From PNON01 sp963757065 (GTDB lineage: Bacteria; Chloroflexota; Anaerolineae; Anaerolineales; Anaerolineaceae): 64,000 nucleotides of DNA. Under the pieces are notes generated by a model, which saw only the letters and a list, made by a program, of their open reading frames with translations, did no database searches and was not told the DNA's origin. Of the stretch, positions 8,342-17,025 are shown piece by piece. The position numbers and the translations under genes were made by a program. The number at the start of each line of letters is the position of its first letter. Position 1 is the stretch's first letter. The DNA lies in contig CAVWQC010000001.1 in the NCBI GenBank assembly GCA_963757065.1, forward strand, positions 577,753-641,752, written 5' to 3'.

Positions 8342-9853
8342 ATGGCATTGACTTACGCGGACACGGGAGCTGATCTCACCAGCCATATTGATACACACAT
8401 GGCTGATGAGATGGATACCAGCCGTTTCATGCCGCCTTTCACAGAACATATTTGCAACGAACCCACCCTCACCCGATCAAGAGGCGATTGGATCGTTTCG
8501 CACTCAGTTCCCCCCTTCTACATTCCCATCCCGCCAGAAACCGCCCTTGAGCAGAAAAATTATCCAGCCACAGTCACAGACCCCGCTCTAATTGAACAAA
8601 TCGTTCTCCGTGCACCTGACTCTCTTTGGCGCAGGGATATCGTCCACGGAATAAAACGCACCGGCTGGGCAGGCGCATGGTTGATCATCTTCTTCCTGAT
8701 CTTCCTGGCGTATGGAAACCTACCTAACCGCTGGTATCACATTCTGTATGTATACAGCGGCAGTATGTCGCCTGCCATCAATCCCGGCGACTTGATCATC
8801 ATCACGCCACCGACGAAGGTCCTCGAGCCAGGTATGATCCTGACCATGCGCGTCGATGGAAAACTGGTCACCCACCGGCTGATGGGTATCAGCAATGACG
8901 GGTTGGTCATCACCAAAGGGGACGCCAACAAAACTCTGGATAGCTGGGATCAGGCCAAATTGGAAATTGGCGGCATCGTGCGCGGACGAATCCCTTACCT
9001 GGGATATATGTCGCAGATCGGGGGAGTATTCAATCAGAAAGCCACCGGCGGCTGGTATGTGGATGCGCACCAGATCAACCTGGATCTGACATCCGGTAAA
9101 TGGGTTCTGGAGCCGACCGTCACACCCGGGCAGTCCGGAACATCGATCACAGCCAGCGTGACCGTCGACGGAGTCTGCATTCCATCTGACGTTGAGCTGC
9201 CGGAAGGTGACACTTCCGGAATAAAAAGATGCGTGGATGTTCCCCCCGGCGACCCGGGCGCGGTGGAGGATGAGGATGTTCTGAATGCCTATGGCCAGGT
9301 CTGCCTGACAAATTCGGGTGATTTACCCGCACAAGACCTGAAGGTGCTGTTCCAGGTGCAGTTCAAACCCGAAAATGGTCCATTTGAGGATCTGGTAGAT
9401 GCTACTTATGAATTTATCCCGACTGAGGTATTAGCCGCCGCCACCAGCCGCTGCTACACTTACCGGGTCGGTTTCGCCCCTGTGGAAGGTGTGGTTAATT
9501 ACAGGATGGTGTCGCATGTGACCATTACCAACCATTCCGGTTACCTTCCCGGCGGTCCGCACTGCACCGGTCCTGATCTATGTCCATTCGGACCGGATCC
9601 TAAAGCCGACTTTACCATCGATCCCGGTTGGCTCAATAACAGCATTGTCGAAGAGATCTTACAGGTGGAGACTCCGATCCCTACCGAAACACCTGTGCCT
9701 ACCGAAGAGACACCCACCCCGACAGAAATTCCAGCTGTGCCTGACCCAACGGAAATGCTCGAGCTGCCAACCGATACGCCACCCATTATCGATCCAATTG
9801 AAGTGCCTACGGAACCCGTTGTGACAGAAGAGGTTGTAGAGGCAACTCCGTAG
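8342..9853 (+). CDS. SipW-type signal peptidase fused to a large extracytoplasmic C-terminal region with T/P/E-rich tail
   Basis: A 503-residue protein with three parts. Residues 1-105 are a polar N-terminal region without clear homology. Residues about 108-250 are a signal peptidase I domain with a membrane helix at about 110-128, Ser141 in SGSMSP, His178 in VTHRLM and Asp194 in KGDANK, the ER-type Ser-His set. Residues about 260-440 form an extracytoplasmic segment with several Cys and a beta-rich look (TNSGDLPAQDLKVLFQ), resembling repeats of TasA-like or DUF11-like proteins. Residues 440-503 are a T/P/E-rich stalk. Fusion of a peptidase to such a region is unusual; the extra domain may hold substrate or anchor the enzyme in the cell wall. 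ATG 8342 follows a weak AGGCGG. Confidence 0.78.
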   Translation: MALTYADTGADLTSHIDTHMADEMDTSRFMPPFTEHICNEPTLTRSRGDWIVSHSVPPFYIPIPPETALEQKNYPATVTDPALIEQIVLRAPDSLWRRDIVHGIKRTGWAGAWLIIFFLIFLAYGNLPNRWYHILYVYSGSMSPAINPGDLIIITPPTKVLEPGMILTMRVDGKLVTHRLMGISNDGLVITKGDANKTLDSWDQAKLEIGGIVRGRIPYLGYMSQIGGVFNQKATGGWYVDAHQINLDLTSGKWVLEPTVTPGQSGTSITASVTVDGVCIPSDVELPEGDTSGIKRCVDVPPGDPGAVEDEDVLNAYGQVCLTNSGDLPAQDLKVLFQVQFKPENGPFEDLVDATYEFIPTEVLAAATSRCYTYRVGFAPVEGVVNYRMVSHVTITNHSGYLPGGPHCTGPDLCPFGPDPKADFTIDPGWLNNSIVEEILQVETPIPTETPVPTEETPTPTEIPAVPDPTEMLELPTDTPPIIDPIEVPTEPVVTEEVVEATP

Positions 9854-10009
9854 TAATCGGTTGGGATTCACAAAACCACTCATACTCAATTACAGCTAAA
9901 TGTCTCGTGTGGAATTTACACAATAGAGAAGGGTTGTTCCCTGATCTAGACCCGCAAGGCAGTCGATGCAAGGAAGCATTGTAAGAAACAGACAAGGAAT
10001 TTCATTATG

Positions 10010-10037
10010 AAAAGGGTGATCTTCAGATCACCCTTTT
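10010..10037. terminator. Bidirectional intrinsic terminator
   Basis: Perfect 11-bp stem AAAGGGTGATC (10011-10021) with GATCACCCTTT (10026-10036), loop TTCA, T-rich on one side and A-rich on the other. It sits between the convergent ends of the signal peptidase operon and the DUF4349 gene and can serve both. Confidence 0.85.
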
Positions 10038-10053
10038 TGTTTTCATCATGTTT

Positions 10054-11031
10054 CTATTCTTTTGTCTCCGGCGGCACTTTTTGTGTTTTCCGTTTAGCCA
10101 GTTTGGAAATACCCCATTTGATTCCCCATCCCAGCAGGATGAATGGAAGCGCAACGGGAAAAATGACAACGAGTAGCCAGATCAATATGGTGCCCAGGCC
10201 GCGATATGCGGAACCCAGGGAGCTGCCAGCTTCTTTGAAGGTTGTCCCGGGATTCCATGGGGTTGGAGTCAGTGTTGGTGTGGGTGTATAAGTTGGTGTG
10301 GGGGTTTTCTCTTCCACCTTTGGATGAAGAGTGATCGTGATCGAGGAGAAGGAAGCTTTTGCACTCAAGTAATTCATCCGACCGGTTATTTCATCGATCT
10401 GCTTATCAATGCTTAATAGCTGATCGTTTACTTTTAATGCCTCTTCCACAGTCGCCGCTTTATCCAGAAATCCTTTTATCCGTTCGCGAGTTGCCCGCAG
10501 ACTGTCCAGATTGGATTGTAAGTTAACATATTCTTCTGAAACATCCTGTCCGGATGCAGTTTCGTTGTTAACCTGGATCGCAATTTCCCTTAATCTGCGT
10601 AAAACCAGCTCAAATTCATCTACCGGCACACCCAGGGTGATGGTTGCCGATTTCATATTCTCCCCATTAATGGTTTCAAACCAGGATTTTGAACTTACGA
10701 TATACCCTCTTACATCACCCACGATCTGGGTGATGCGGTCTATCGCAATATCTGTGTCCTTTACCAACAGGTCGACTTCAGCATTCTTAATGATCTTCTG
10801 ACCATTTGCCGGCGCACCGCTATTTAAAGCACCGCTAACCGCATTAGCCACATCCGCTTCCGCCTGGCTGGCCGGCGCTGCCGCTGGAGGTAGAGCCATC
10901 TCGGGTTTTTGAGCGGCGGCAACCGCTTGTTCTTTCAATACCTCTGACCTGCTGGGGGCAGGTGCACAGGCCGCGATCAATATGATGCAGGCCATCCCCA
11001 ATAGACATACAGCTTTGATCATCTTCTTCAT
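10054..11031 (-). CDS. DUF4349 domain lipoprotein
   Basis: Lipoprotein of about 325 residues. MKKMIKAVCLLGMACIILIAACAP is a signal peptide with lipobox IAAC. The middle, about residues 75-245, is a DUF4349 domain (KNAEVDLLVKD, IVSSKSWFE, a coiled-coil stretch in YVNLQSNLDSLRATRERI, then SFSSITITLHP). A short TPTPTYTPTPTLTPTP linker leads to a C-terminal membrane helix at about 280-305. The start at 11031 has a near-perfect GGGGAGGATGAA in front; the frame is also open further upstream to 11112 but without a site. The role of DUF4349 proteins is not established. Confidence 0.88.
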   Translation of the reverse strand: MKKMIKAVCLLGMACIILIAACAPAPSRSEVLKEQAVAAAQKPEMALPPAAAPASQAEADVANAVSGALNSGAPANGQKIIKNAEVDLLVKDTDIAIDRITQIVGDVRGYIVSSKSWFETINGENMKSATITLGVPVDEFELVLRRLREIAIQVNNETASGQDVSEEYVNLQSNLDSLRATRERIKGFLDKAATVEEALKVNDQLLSIDKQIDEITGRMNYLSAKASFSSITITLHPKVEEKTPTPTYTPTPTLTPTPWNPGTTFKEAGSSLGSAYRGLGTILIWLLVVIFPVALPFILLGWGIKWGISKLAKRKTQKVPPETKE

Positions 11032-11284
11032 TTCATCCTCCCCGCGTTGAACAAATATGGAAAACAAATTTGGGATAATGGCGTTTTTATCCCATACAGA
11101 AAAGTATAGCATTTATTCCTATTAACCGACGCAAGGTTGATGGAATAAGTTCCTTGCTTGATAAATTGGATGTCCCTGACCTCACCTTTTCTTTTCTATT
11201 TTTCCCATATAATTATCTGATGTGACCAACCTTTGAATAATGAGTACCAGATGTAATCGTGCAATTCTGGAGCATATAACAACC

Positions 11285-11902
11285 ATGAAATCCCCATTCC
11301 CAAATACTGAATACAACAATGAGCAGTTCAAATCCATCGACTGCCGGTCCACTGAAGTGCGATCAGTGGAATTCAATGAGTGCAAATTCAACCGCTGCAC
11401 CTTCCGGGAAGCTGCCTTGATCGGGTGCAAGTTCCACAACTGCACCTTTCTGGATTGTGATTTCAGCTTAACCAAACTGAATAATTGCCTGTTCACAGAA
11501 GTGGTCTTCAAGAATTGTCAACTGATCGGGATCAACTGGATGGAGACATCGCTTGCAAAGAAGAATTTCCTGAAAACGGTCGATTTTCTGAAGTGCGTAC
11601 TGAATTATTCAACATTTACCGGATTGCATTTGTCGAAGATCCAGATGATCGATTGTATAGCGCACTCAGTGGATTTCACCGATGCCGACCTCAGCCAGGC
11701 GGATTGCAGTCGAACGGATTTCAGTGAAAGCCGGTTCCACAATACCAACCTGTCTGAGACAAATTTCACCGATGCAACCAATTATTCCATCTCGGTGATC
11801 GATAATAATGTGAAGAAAGCCAAATTCTCCCTGCCCGAAGCCATGTCGCTGCTTTACAGTCTCGATATTGTATTATCGGACTCAGATAACAATATATACT
11901 AA
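11285..11902 (+). CDS. Pentapeptide repeat protein (Qnr-like)
   Basis: Right-handed beta-helix protein of repeated A(D/N)LXX-type pentapeptides from about residue 15 to 175, seen as FNECKF, NRCTF, IGCKF, HNCTF, LDCDF and later DADLSQADCSRTDFSESRF. The C-terminal FSLPEAMSLLYSLDIVL resembles the dimerisation tail of Qnr/MfpA-like proteins, which protect DNA gyrase by mimicking DNA. Whether this one binds gyrase cannot be read from the sequence. Neither ATG 11285 nor the in-frame ATG 11240 has a clear ribosome binding site. About 205 residues, single gene. Confidence 0.8.
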   Translation: MKSPFPNTEYNNEQFKSIDCRSTEVRSVEFNECKFNRCTFREAALIGCKFHNCTFLDCDFSLTKLNNCLFTEVVFKNCQLIGINWMETSLAKKNFLKTVDFLKCVLNYSTFTGLHLSKIQMIDCIAHSVDFTDADLSQADCSRTDFSESRFHNTNLSETNFTDATNYSISVIDNNVKKAKFSLPEAMSLLYSLDIVLSDSDNNIY

Positions 11903-11992
11903 AATTTAAATAGTCAAAAAGTAGGATAGGTTGAACGATAATTGCTTTATGCTTATGGCCAACTTATTATTAATACATGGAATGCATTGAAA

Positions 11993-12676
11993 ATGATCAC
12001 ATGTCATAGGTGTGGATATCTAAACCCGGATAATTATAAGCGGTGTGCTAATTGCGCTATTGATCTTCAATATGCAAGGGTAAATTATACAAATAAGCCC
12101 AAGACGAATGAAGAAATGTTACAGATTGGTAATTGTGGTCGAGAGGAGCACAACCTTCCTGTCAACAAAGAATCGAAGGAGATAATTCCAATTCCACAAG
12201 AGACATTAATGCAATTCCCGACCTCTTCATTTTGGAACAGTGCAAATATTTTAATTCTTGTAAGTTTTCCAATAATTGTTATTAGTGGGTGTTTGGCATT
12301 ATTTTGGTTATTCACTAATGCTATGTGCGGCCAGGAGGTGATCAACGAAGTATATTCACCCGATAGACAATATAAGGCGGTTGTTTTTGAACACGATTGT
12401 GGTGCAACAACATCATTTTCTACAGGAATATCCATCATAAAAGGATCAGAAAAATTGTCTTCCAATTATGGTAATTGGAAAGGAAGAATTTTCTCCTCAG
12501 ATGGACATCCTGATTGGTCAATAAAACAAGTAACCTGGAATACTGATCGGTCAGTTACAATCAATTATGATGATAATTATGAAGTATATATTAACAAAAA
12601 TAAAGTCAGAATCTTTTTTACTACCATAACAATTGATTATCAAACTCCTTCATGCGATGTTAACTGCGGTGAATAA
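11993..12676 (+). CDS. Zinc-ribbon membrane protein with DUF5412-like extracytoplasmic domain
   Basis: The N-terminal zinc ribbon MITCHRCGYLNPDNYKRCANCA has two Cys-x2-Cys knuckles. A polar linker follows, then one membrane helix at about residues 85-108 (ILILVSFPIIVISGCLALFWLF), then an outside domain with SPDRQYKAVVFEHDCGATTSFSTGISI. That stretch resembles DUF5412-type domains. The ATG at 11993 lies directly before the zinc ribbon; upstream in-frame starts would add an unlikely leader. About 227 residues. AT-rich compared with its neighbours. Function unknown. Confidence 0.65.
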   Translation: MITCHRCGYLNPDNYKRCANCAIDLQYARVNYTNKPKTNEEMLQIGNCGREEHNLPVNKESKEIIPIPQETLMQFPTSSFWNSANILILVSFPIIVISGCLALFWLFTNAMCGQEVINEVYSPDRQYKAVVFEHDCGATTSFSTGISIIKGSEKLSSNYGNWKGRIFSSDGHPDWSIKQVTWNTDRSVTINYDDNYEVYINKNKVRIFFTTITIDYQTPSCDVNCGE

Positions 12677-12723
12677 TTCTTTCAACTTCAGAATACCGTA
12701 CGTTACATACGACACCGAGTTTA

Positions 12724-12910
12724 CTACCCCATCACCTTTCCCTCCCCATCCACCAACCCGGCTGACTGCGCCAGCAGCAGCACCAGGTCAAGCAGCTCGG
12801 ATTGTTTTAATTCTGTCACCAGCTTGCCCTGCAGCTTTACACGCAGAGCTTTCTCTTTCTCCCGGTCTATCCTTTTTCTGAATGTCATCCACCACGATCC
12901 GTTTCGTCAT
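12724..12910 (-). CDS. Small hypothetical phage-cassette protein (frameshift)
   Basis: About 61 residues after repair of one frameshift. It begins MTKRIVVDDIQKKDRPGERE and then continues in another frame as ALRVKLQGKLVTELKQSELLDLVLLLAQSAGLVDGEGK. Its ATG overlaps the TGA of the upstream gene (ATGA), the coupling style of this cassette. Last gene of the phage-like block. Function unknown. Confidence 0.5.
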
Positions 12911-13312
12911 TCTACCTCCTTCACCACTAAGCTCACCCTGACCGGCTTATCCTTCACTGCCACCAGTATCTCTCCCGGAGTGGACGACACCACCTCCAAT
13001 TCCCCTTTCCCGGTCGCCATCCATCACCAGCGATTCCTCCATCATTGATGTCCCATGCGTGATCACCAGCATCACCTCCAGGTTTGCCCGTGCGGGAAAC
13101 TCCACGCTGACCAAGGCTGCATCCAAACCATCCGCGGCGATCTCAGCCTTGTCCACCCGCAGCCAGCAGGGTTGGTGAGCTGCCAGCAGCCCATTGACAT
13201 CCACCAATTGTCCATCCACCACTACAGCCAGGGGTTGTTCCGTGGCACTGATCACACTCACTTCAGGGTATGCCGCCCTTAATTCCTCGGTAAATTGTTC
13301 AAAATTCATCAT
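12907..13312 (-). CDS. Hypothetical phage-cassette protein (frameshift)
   Basis: Starts MMNFEQFTEELRAAYPEVSVISA after GGAGGAAAG. One frameshift near 13015-13030; after repair the tail reads ATGKGELEVVSSTPGEILVAVKDKP and stops at 12907, overlapping the next start by four bases. About 134 residues, beta-rich in appearance. It follows the fibre-like gene, so it may be a small tail or chaperone-like protein, but no family is recognised. Confidence 0.55.
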
Positions 13313-13325
13313 CTTTCCTCCTGCC

Positions 13326-13375
13326 CCCCTTTCATCCCCCATTTTCAGGAAAATGGGGGGACAGAGGGGGGCTGA
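13326..13375. repeat. Nested GC-rich hairpin between phage genes
   Basis: CCCCCATTTTC pairs with GAAAATGGGGG across a short loop, nested inside an outer CCCCCCT/AGGGGGG pairing. It resembles a REP-like element and lies between two genes of the phage cassette just ahead of a ribosome binding site. Other G/C-rich hairpins occur at 38.2 and 40.7-40.9 kb. Confidence 0.6.
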
Positions 13376-13378
13376 AAA

Positions 13379-14213
13379 TTAATATTCGATTACCAGCGCC
13401 CCCCAGTAGCAGTCCGCCCGGCTGCCGCTGGTCTTCCACTCGAAACGCGTCTCCACCGGTCCATTTGGCAGCGCCGATAGAATATCAGCACTTTTCACCA
13501 ATCGTCCCTGCTGCGGTTGCGGTGGTGGAGATCTCCACAATGGTCAGCGAATCGGTCGAATTATAGAAACGTACATAAGCGGTGGCGCTGGCTGCAAACA
13601 AATTCGCCACCATATAGGCAGCCTTTGCACCTGTCTTCAACCGGGTAAAATCCAGCAGTTGATGGCAGACACCCGTGCTGGCATAAGTGGTTTGACTGGT
13701 GTAATACACCCAGGCTTGCAGCGTAATGACCGCACTCTTCCCGCCGGATTGCCCTGAGGTATACGTTTGGATGGATGAGGAATCCAGCGCGGCACCGTCC
13801 CAGCGGCAAACACCGATCAAACGCTGGTCTGCACCTTCGGTGGCGCTGGTGTTGACAGTTAATGTGAATTCAGAACTGCCTGCGGTGCGGTTGGCGAAGA
13901 TGTACCAATCCGCCGCTCCGCCGCTGAAAGAATTGGCAGGCAGGTCGACATTGGCATTCGCCTGGCACATCACCCCGCGGATCATCAGGGTGGGCGGGAA
14001 GTGAGCATCATACTGAATACGCAGCCTGTTAGCCGCCAGGTAAGAAATGGAAACACCGGAAGAATAGCTGCTCAAAAAGCTGCCCAGGTTGACTGCGTCC
14101 GCAGCTGCAGCCCCCAGCCGAAGCGCATCTGCCCGCAGGCGATTGTACTGGACGATGCTGGTCGGCTGACCGGGGGATACATCCAGTGAAGAAGGATAAG
14201 TTGGTGCTGTCAT
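13379..14213 (-). CDS. Putative phage tail/fibre-like protein (frameshift at the C-terminus)
   Basis: Begins MTAPTYPSSLDVSPGQPTSI. Rich in Ala, Ser and Thr with beta-strand patterns (STRIYTSGQSGGKS-like turns, VRFYNSTDSLTIVEIS), as in phage tail or fibre proteins. The first frame ends at 13485. A one-base shift restores KSADILSALPNGPVETRFEWK and YWGALVIEY, ending at 13379, so the protein has about 277 residues. ATG 14213 lies 10 bases after the end of the preceding gene. No clear family assignment; position after the lysozyme and tail-like gene suggests a structural role. Confidence 0.55.
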
Positions 14214-14223
14214 GGTGCTCCTT

Positions 14224-14733
14224 TCAAGCCCGCCAGTAAGAATTGTCCCAGCTCATGCTGCCGGCATACACATCGCCATCCACCCAGACCGACTGCTCGA
14301 AGCGGTCGCGGTCTGCCGGGGCGAAGATGTCCCCCTCCGAACTGAGCTGCAGGGTGATGCGGCTGACCCTGGCAGTGTGATCTTCGATGGCATAATGCCC
14401 GTTGGAAAACAACCCGCTGTAAACTCCCTCCCCGGTCATCACGCCGATCTGGCTGCGCCGGTTGAGGATCTCGAACAGCTTTCCGTAAGCATCCGATCTG
14501 GTTGAGGTATGCAGGCTGCCGTCCGGGTTGGTCAGTCCATCGCCCAGCAGAACGGTGAAGGTGACCACCTGGCTGTCCTGGTAGCTGCCGTCCGCCTGTT
14601 TATAAGCAGCCCGGAAGACGTTCACCCCGCCGCGTGCGATCCGGCTTTTATCCAGCAGGCAGCCGATGCCTGTTCCGGCATCCAGCTCCGGGTTGAAGAG
14701 TACGATATCGCAATCTGTCCCGATCGCTGTCAT
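14224..14733 (-). CDS. Putative phage tail/baseplate-like protein
   Basis: Intact 169-residue protein starting MTAIGTDCDIVLFNPELDAG. It contains RSQIGVMTGEGVYSGLFS and an acidic, Trp-rich end, WVDGDVYAGSMSWDNSYWRA. Its start overlaps the stop of the GH25 lysozyme gene by four bases, so translation is probably coupled. Structural phage protein by context only. Confidence 0.55.
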   Translation of the reverse strand: MTAIGTDCDIVLFNPELDAGTGIGCLLDKSRIARGGVNVFRAAYKQADGSYQDSQVVTFTVLLGDGLTNPDGSLHTSTRSDAYGKLFEILNRRSQIGVMTGEGVYSGLFSNGHYAIEDHTARVSRITLQLSSEGDIFAPADRDRFEQSVWVDGDVYAGSMSWDNSYWRA

Positions 14734-15554
14734 GCCATCCCCGCTTCCATTGGAAGAGCTTCTTTCGCCCGCAATCCCGGTTGAGGGTGTAAAAAGCTCT
14801 CCAGGTCATCCATGCTGCCGTTGAAGAAATTCAGGTCCAGGCAGGAGCTGACACCAGGCAGACGCAGCCGGTCACCGCTCCACTGCCAGAATGTCCATGT
14901 GGAACAACCGGATGGCAGAAGCGGGGCAGCCTGCCGCGGATGGATCTCCGGCAGGGATTCCCATGTCAGTTTACCTTTCGGAAGCGGCAGCAGCGGGTAC
15001 TGCGCCAGCCATAATGGAAACCCCGGCAGCCATTGCAGCATGGGTCTGGCATATTCGACAATGAAGCTGACACGGGTATAGATGACCAGGGGCACATCCA
15101 CCCGTTCGGTCAGGTGCCTGGCCATCTTTTCGGCACAATCACTGATCTGCCTGGATGAAAACGACACCGACGGTGCTGCCTGTTTTCTGATCCATGCTCC
15201 TTTTTGACCAGGTTTTACCTTTGATTTTTTAGGTACAGGTTTCGCCGGGTAGGCTGCCAGCCAGGGAGCGTGCTGTTCCACATCCAGGCAGATGAATTCA
15301 AAATCCAGTCCGCGGGTGGCATCCAGCAGGAAATTTACCTGCCGCTGCGGGCTGCATTGCGGGTCCACCCAGTGGTAAATCCCCCGGCGCAATCCGGCAG
15401 CCTGCGCTCCAGCCATGTGCTTTTTACACTGATCGTCGCGATAATAATCACCCTGGCTGGCTTTCACGATGGCAAAAGCCACACCGGATCGGGCAAGCAG
15501 CGGCCAATCCACAACATCGTCATAATGGGACACGTCGATTCCAAGCAGCATCAT
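14730..15554 (-). CDS. GH25-family lysozyme (phage endolysin)
   Basis: Glycoside hydrolase family 25 muramidase that cuts the N-acetylmuramic acid-GlcNAc bond of peptidoglycan. Family signs are LLGIDVSHYDDVVDW at the start (Asp in GIDVSHY), FAIVKASQGDYYRD, GIYHWV, and FICLDVEQ with the paired catalytic Asp/Glu. A long insert (VPKKSKVKPGQKGAWIRKQ) sits in the middle. There is no signal peptide, as expected for an endolysin that needs a holin, and a holin-like segment is encoded about 0.9 kb upstream. Start at ATG 15554, with a second ATG directly after, preceded by AAGGAGG. About 274 residues. Confidence 0.88.
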   Translation of the reverse strand: MMLLGIDVSHYDDVVDWPLLARSGVAFAIVKASQGDYYRDDQCKKHMAGAQAAGLRRGIYHWVDPQCSPQRQVNFLLDATRGLDFEFICLDVEQHAPWLAAYPAKPVPKKSKVKPGQKGAWIRKQAAPSVSFSSRQISDCAEKMARHLTERVDVPLVIYTRVSFIVEYARPMLQWLPGFPLWLAQYPLLPLPKGKLTWESLPEIHPRQAAPLLPSGCSTWTFWQWSGDRLRLPGVSSCLDLNFFNGSMDDLESFLHPQPGLRAKEALPMEAGMA

Positions 15555-15561
15555 AACCTCC

Positions 15562-15975
15562 TTATATGGCCAGCGGCCATCCTGCCCCCCAGGCTTGAAC
15601 ATCCGGGGAGCGCAATCGATCGCAGCGCACGGTGAGGATCAGGATCTGGAAGCGGTCCAGGAAGCGTTCACCCAACTGCTTCACCTGCGGCGCGATCTGC
15701 TCATTCAGGTTGTAGCTTTCTTTCCGGTCAACACCCTTGGCTGAAGCTGTGAAACCGGCTGCCCCGAGGACGATCATGCCGGAATCCAGGTCTGGCAGAG
15801 TGGTGCTTTCCGCCCCATCCAGCCCGGTGATGGTCTCAGTCTGCCCGCTGGCTTTGCTGTATTCCAGCAGCGCCTGGCGGATGCCTTCATCGATGACATC
15901 CACCGTAAAGTTCAGGTGGGTCATATCCAATAAAAGGGTGGAAACCCTGTTTTCGATCTCGATGATCGTGCTCAT
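15562..15975 (-). CDS. Phage connector-like hypothetical protein
   Basis: 137 residues, intact. MSTIIEIENRVSTLLLDMTHLNFTVDVIDEGIRQALLEYSK resembles the helical N-terminus of phage head-tail connector (gp6-like) proteins. The rest includes GMIVLGAAGFTASAK and a helical C-terminal half. The start overlaps the previous stop by four bases. Assignment rests on pattern and context, so it is tentative. Confidence 0.5.
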   Translation of the reverse strand: MSTIIEIENRVSTLLLDMTHLNFTVDVIDEGIRQALLEYSKASGQTETITGLDGAESTTLPDLDSGMIVLGAAGFTASAKGVDRKESYNLNEQIAPQVKQLGERFLDRFQILILTVRCDRLRSPDVQAWGAGWPLAI

Positions 15976-16214
15976 ACTTCCTCCAATAAGATACTTTCAA
16001 CAGCAGAAACCGGGATTTCGATTTTTCTGCCGTCCTCTGCGATCAAAACCACCCGGTCCGGGTAAACTCTCCAGGCGAGCAGGCTCTCAAACGGCCAGTC
16101 TGCAGTCCGGGAGGCTGTTCGTGCCAGCAGTTCGTCGCTGTACGCCTGCTTCCCCGCGGATAACCCGCGGGGAATTATTTGTTTGTCCTGTGAATGCTTA
16201 TGCTTTTCAGGCAT
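15972..16214 (-). CDS. Small hypothetical phage-cassette protein
   Basis: About 80 residues, MPEKHKHSQDKQIIPRGLSAG, followed by WRVYPDRVVLIAEDGRKIEIPVS, a small beta-rich segment. The ATG at 16214 overlaps the end of the terminase-holin fusion gene by eight bases. A longer in-frame version from 16250 would overlap more and lacks a better site. Function unknown. Confidence 0.55.
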   Translation of the reverse strand: MPEKHKHSQDKQIIPRGLSAGKQAYSDELLARTASRTADWPFESLLAWRVYPDRVVLIAEDGRKIEIPVSAVESILLEEV

Positions 16215-17025
16215 GACTGTTTTCCTTATCCGATTCCAGCCAGTAGCCACCTAAATTTGCCAGCCCGTCCTGCGCACCGGTGCCGAATATATACGCCGAC
16301 AGGGTGATGATGATGGCGGTCAATTGCTCATCTTCCAGTGGAAGATCGGGCAGCGCTGCCCGCAGCAGGATGACGATCAGACCTGCCAGACCCGCCCAGA
16401 ACTTGCGCGAGTGCAACAACCCCTGGATTGCTGATCCAGCGGAAAGGCTCTGCCCTTCGACAGCGGTGCCCCAGAAGACGCGTGTGGCATTGGTGCTGGC
16501 TGCCATCGGGGCGATATCCTTGTCATATTTATCGATGCTCACATCCTGGGCTTCATCCACCTCCAGCAGCGTGGATGCGGTCGCCCCGACGATGTTGGCC
16601 TGCTGTTCGCCAGAGAAGAAATAAATGGTCGCCCGCCCGACCCGGTAGATGTAGCCGCTCTCCTTCTCCCACAGCGTCTGCGTCACCAGCCCTTTCTTCA
16701 AGACCCGCTCCAGGCGCCGCATGGCGTTCTGGCTCTGCGGTTTCCAGGTCGGGCTGATCTTCACCATCTCGCAGTCCGAACGGCTCAATAAGGTCAGCAG
16801 ATAGGCTTCCAGGTGCGCCTGCATTTCGTTCTTGCCGGATTGGCGCGGGAACATCACCACGAAGCTCAATCCCTTCTGCCGCAGCACCGAGTCGATCACC
16901 GCCGCGGCAACTTCCTGCTGGTAGCTGCGCAGGTTCATGCCCGCGCTTAAGCGCGAGAAAGCGCACGGGTCGGCCAGTGCCAGGCGCAGGTATTCTTCCA
17001 GGTCGGTGCGTTCCACCGGGCTCAT
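16207..17025 (-). CDS. Truncated large terminase ATPase fused in frame to a holin-like C-terminus
   Basis: 272 residues. Residues 1-188 are the N-terminal ATPase part of a phage large terminase: Walker A-like FPRQSGKNE at 59-67, Walker B LLEVDEAQD at 153-161 and the coupling-type segment TRVFWGTA at 181-188. The nuclease domain is absent. From about 190 the sequence changes to a holin-like tail with two hydrophobic segments, FWAGLAGLIVILLRAAL and TAIIITLSAYIFGTG. The join is open in frame, so it looks like one large deletion between terminase and holin genes. ATG 17025 overlaps the upstream stop (ATGA). Whether the hybrid is made and active as a holin is unknown; a misassembly is possible. 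Confidence 0.75.
   Translation of the reverse strand: MSPVERTDLEEYLRLALADPCAFSRLSAGMNLRSYQQEVAAAVIDSVLRQKGLSFVVMFPRQSGKNEMQAHLEAYLLTLLSRSDCEMVKISPTWKPQSQNAMRRLERVLKKGLVTQTLWEKESGYIYRVGRATIYFFSGEQQANIVGATASTLLEVDEAQDVSIDKYDKDIAPMAASTNATRVFWGTAVEGQSLSAGSAIQGLLHSRKFWAGLAGLIVILLRAALPDLPLEDEQLTAIIITLSAYIFGTGAQDGLANLGGYWLESDKENSHA

Noticed and set aside
16553..16966. 137-codon minus-strand ORF inside the terminase gene
   Set aside because: Alternate frame of the terminase coding sequence with Arg/Gly/Ala-rich composition and no motif.
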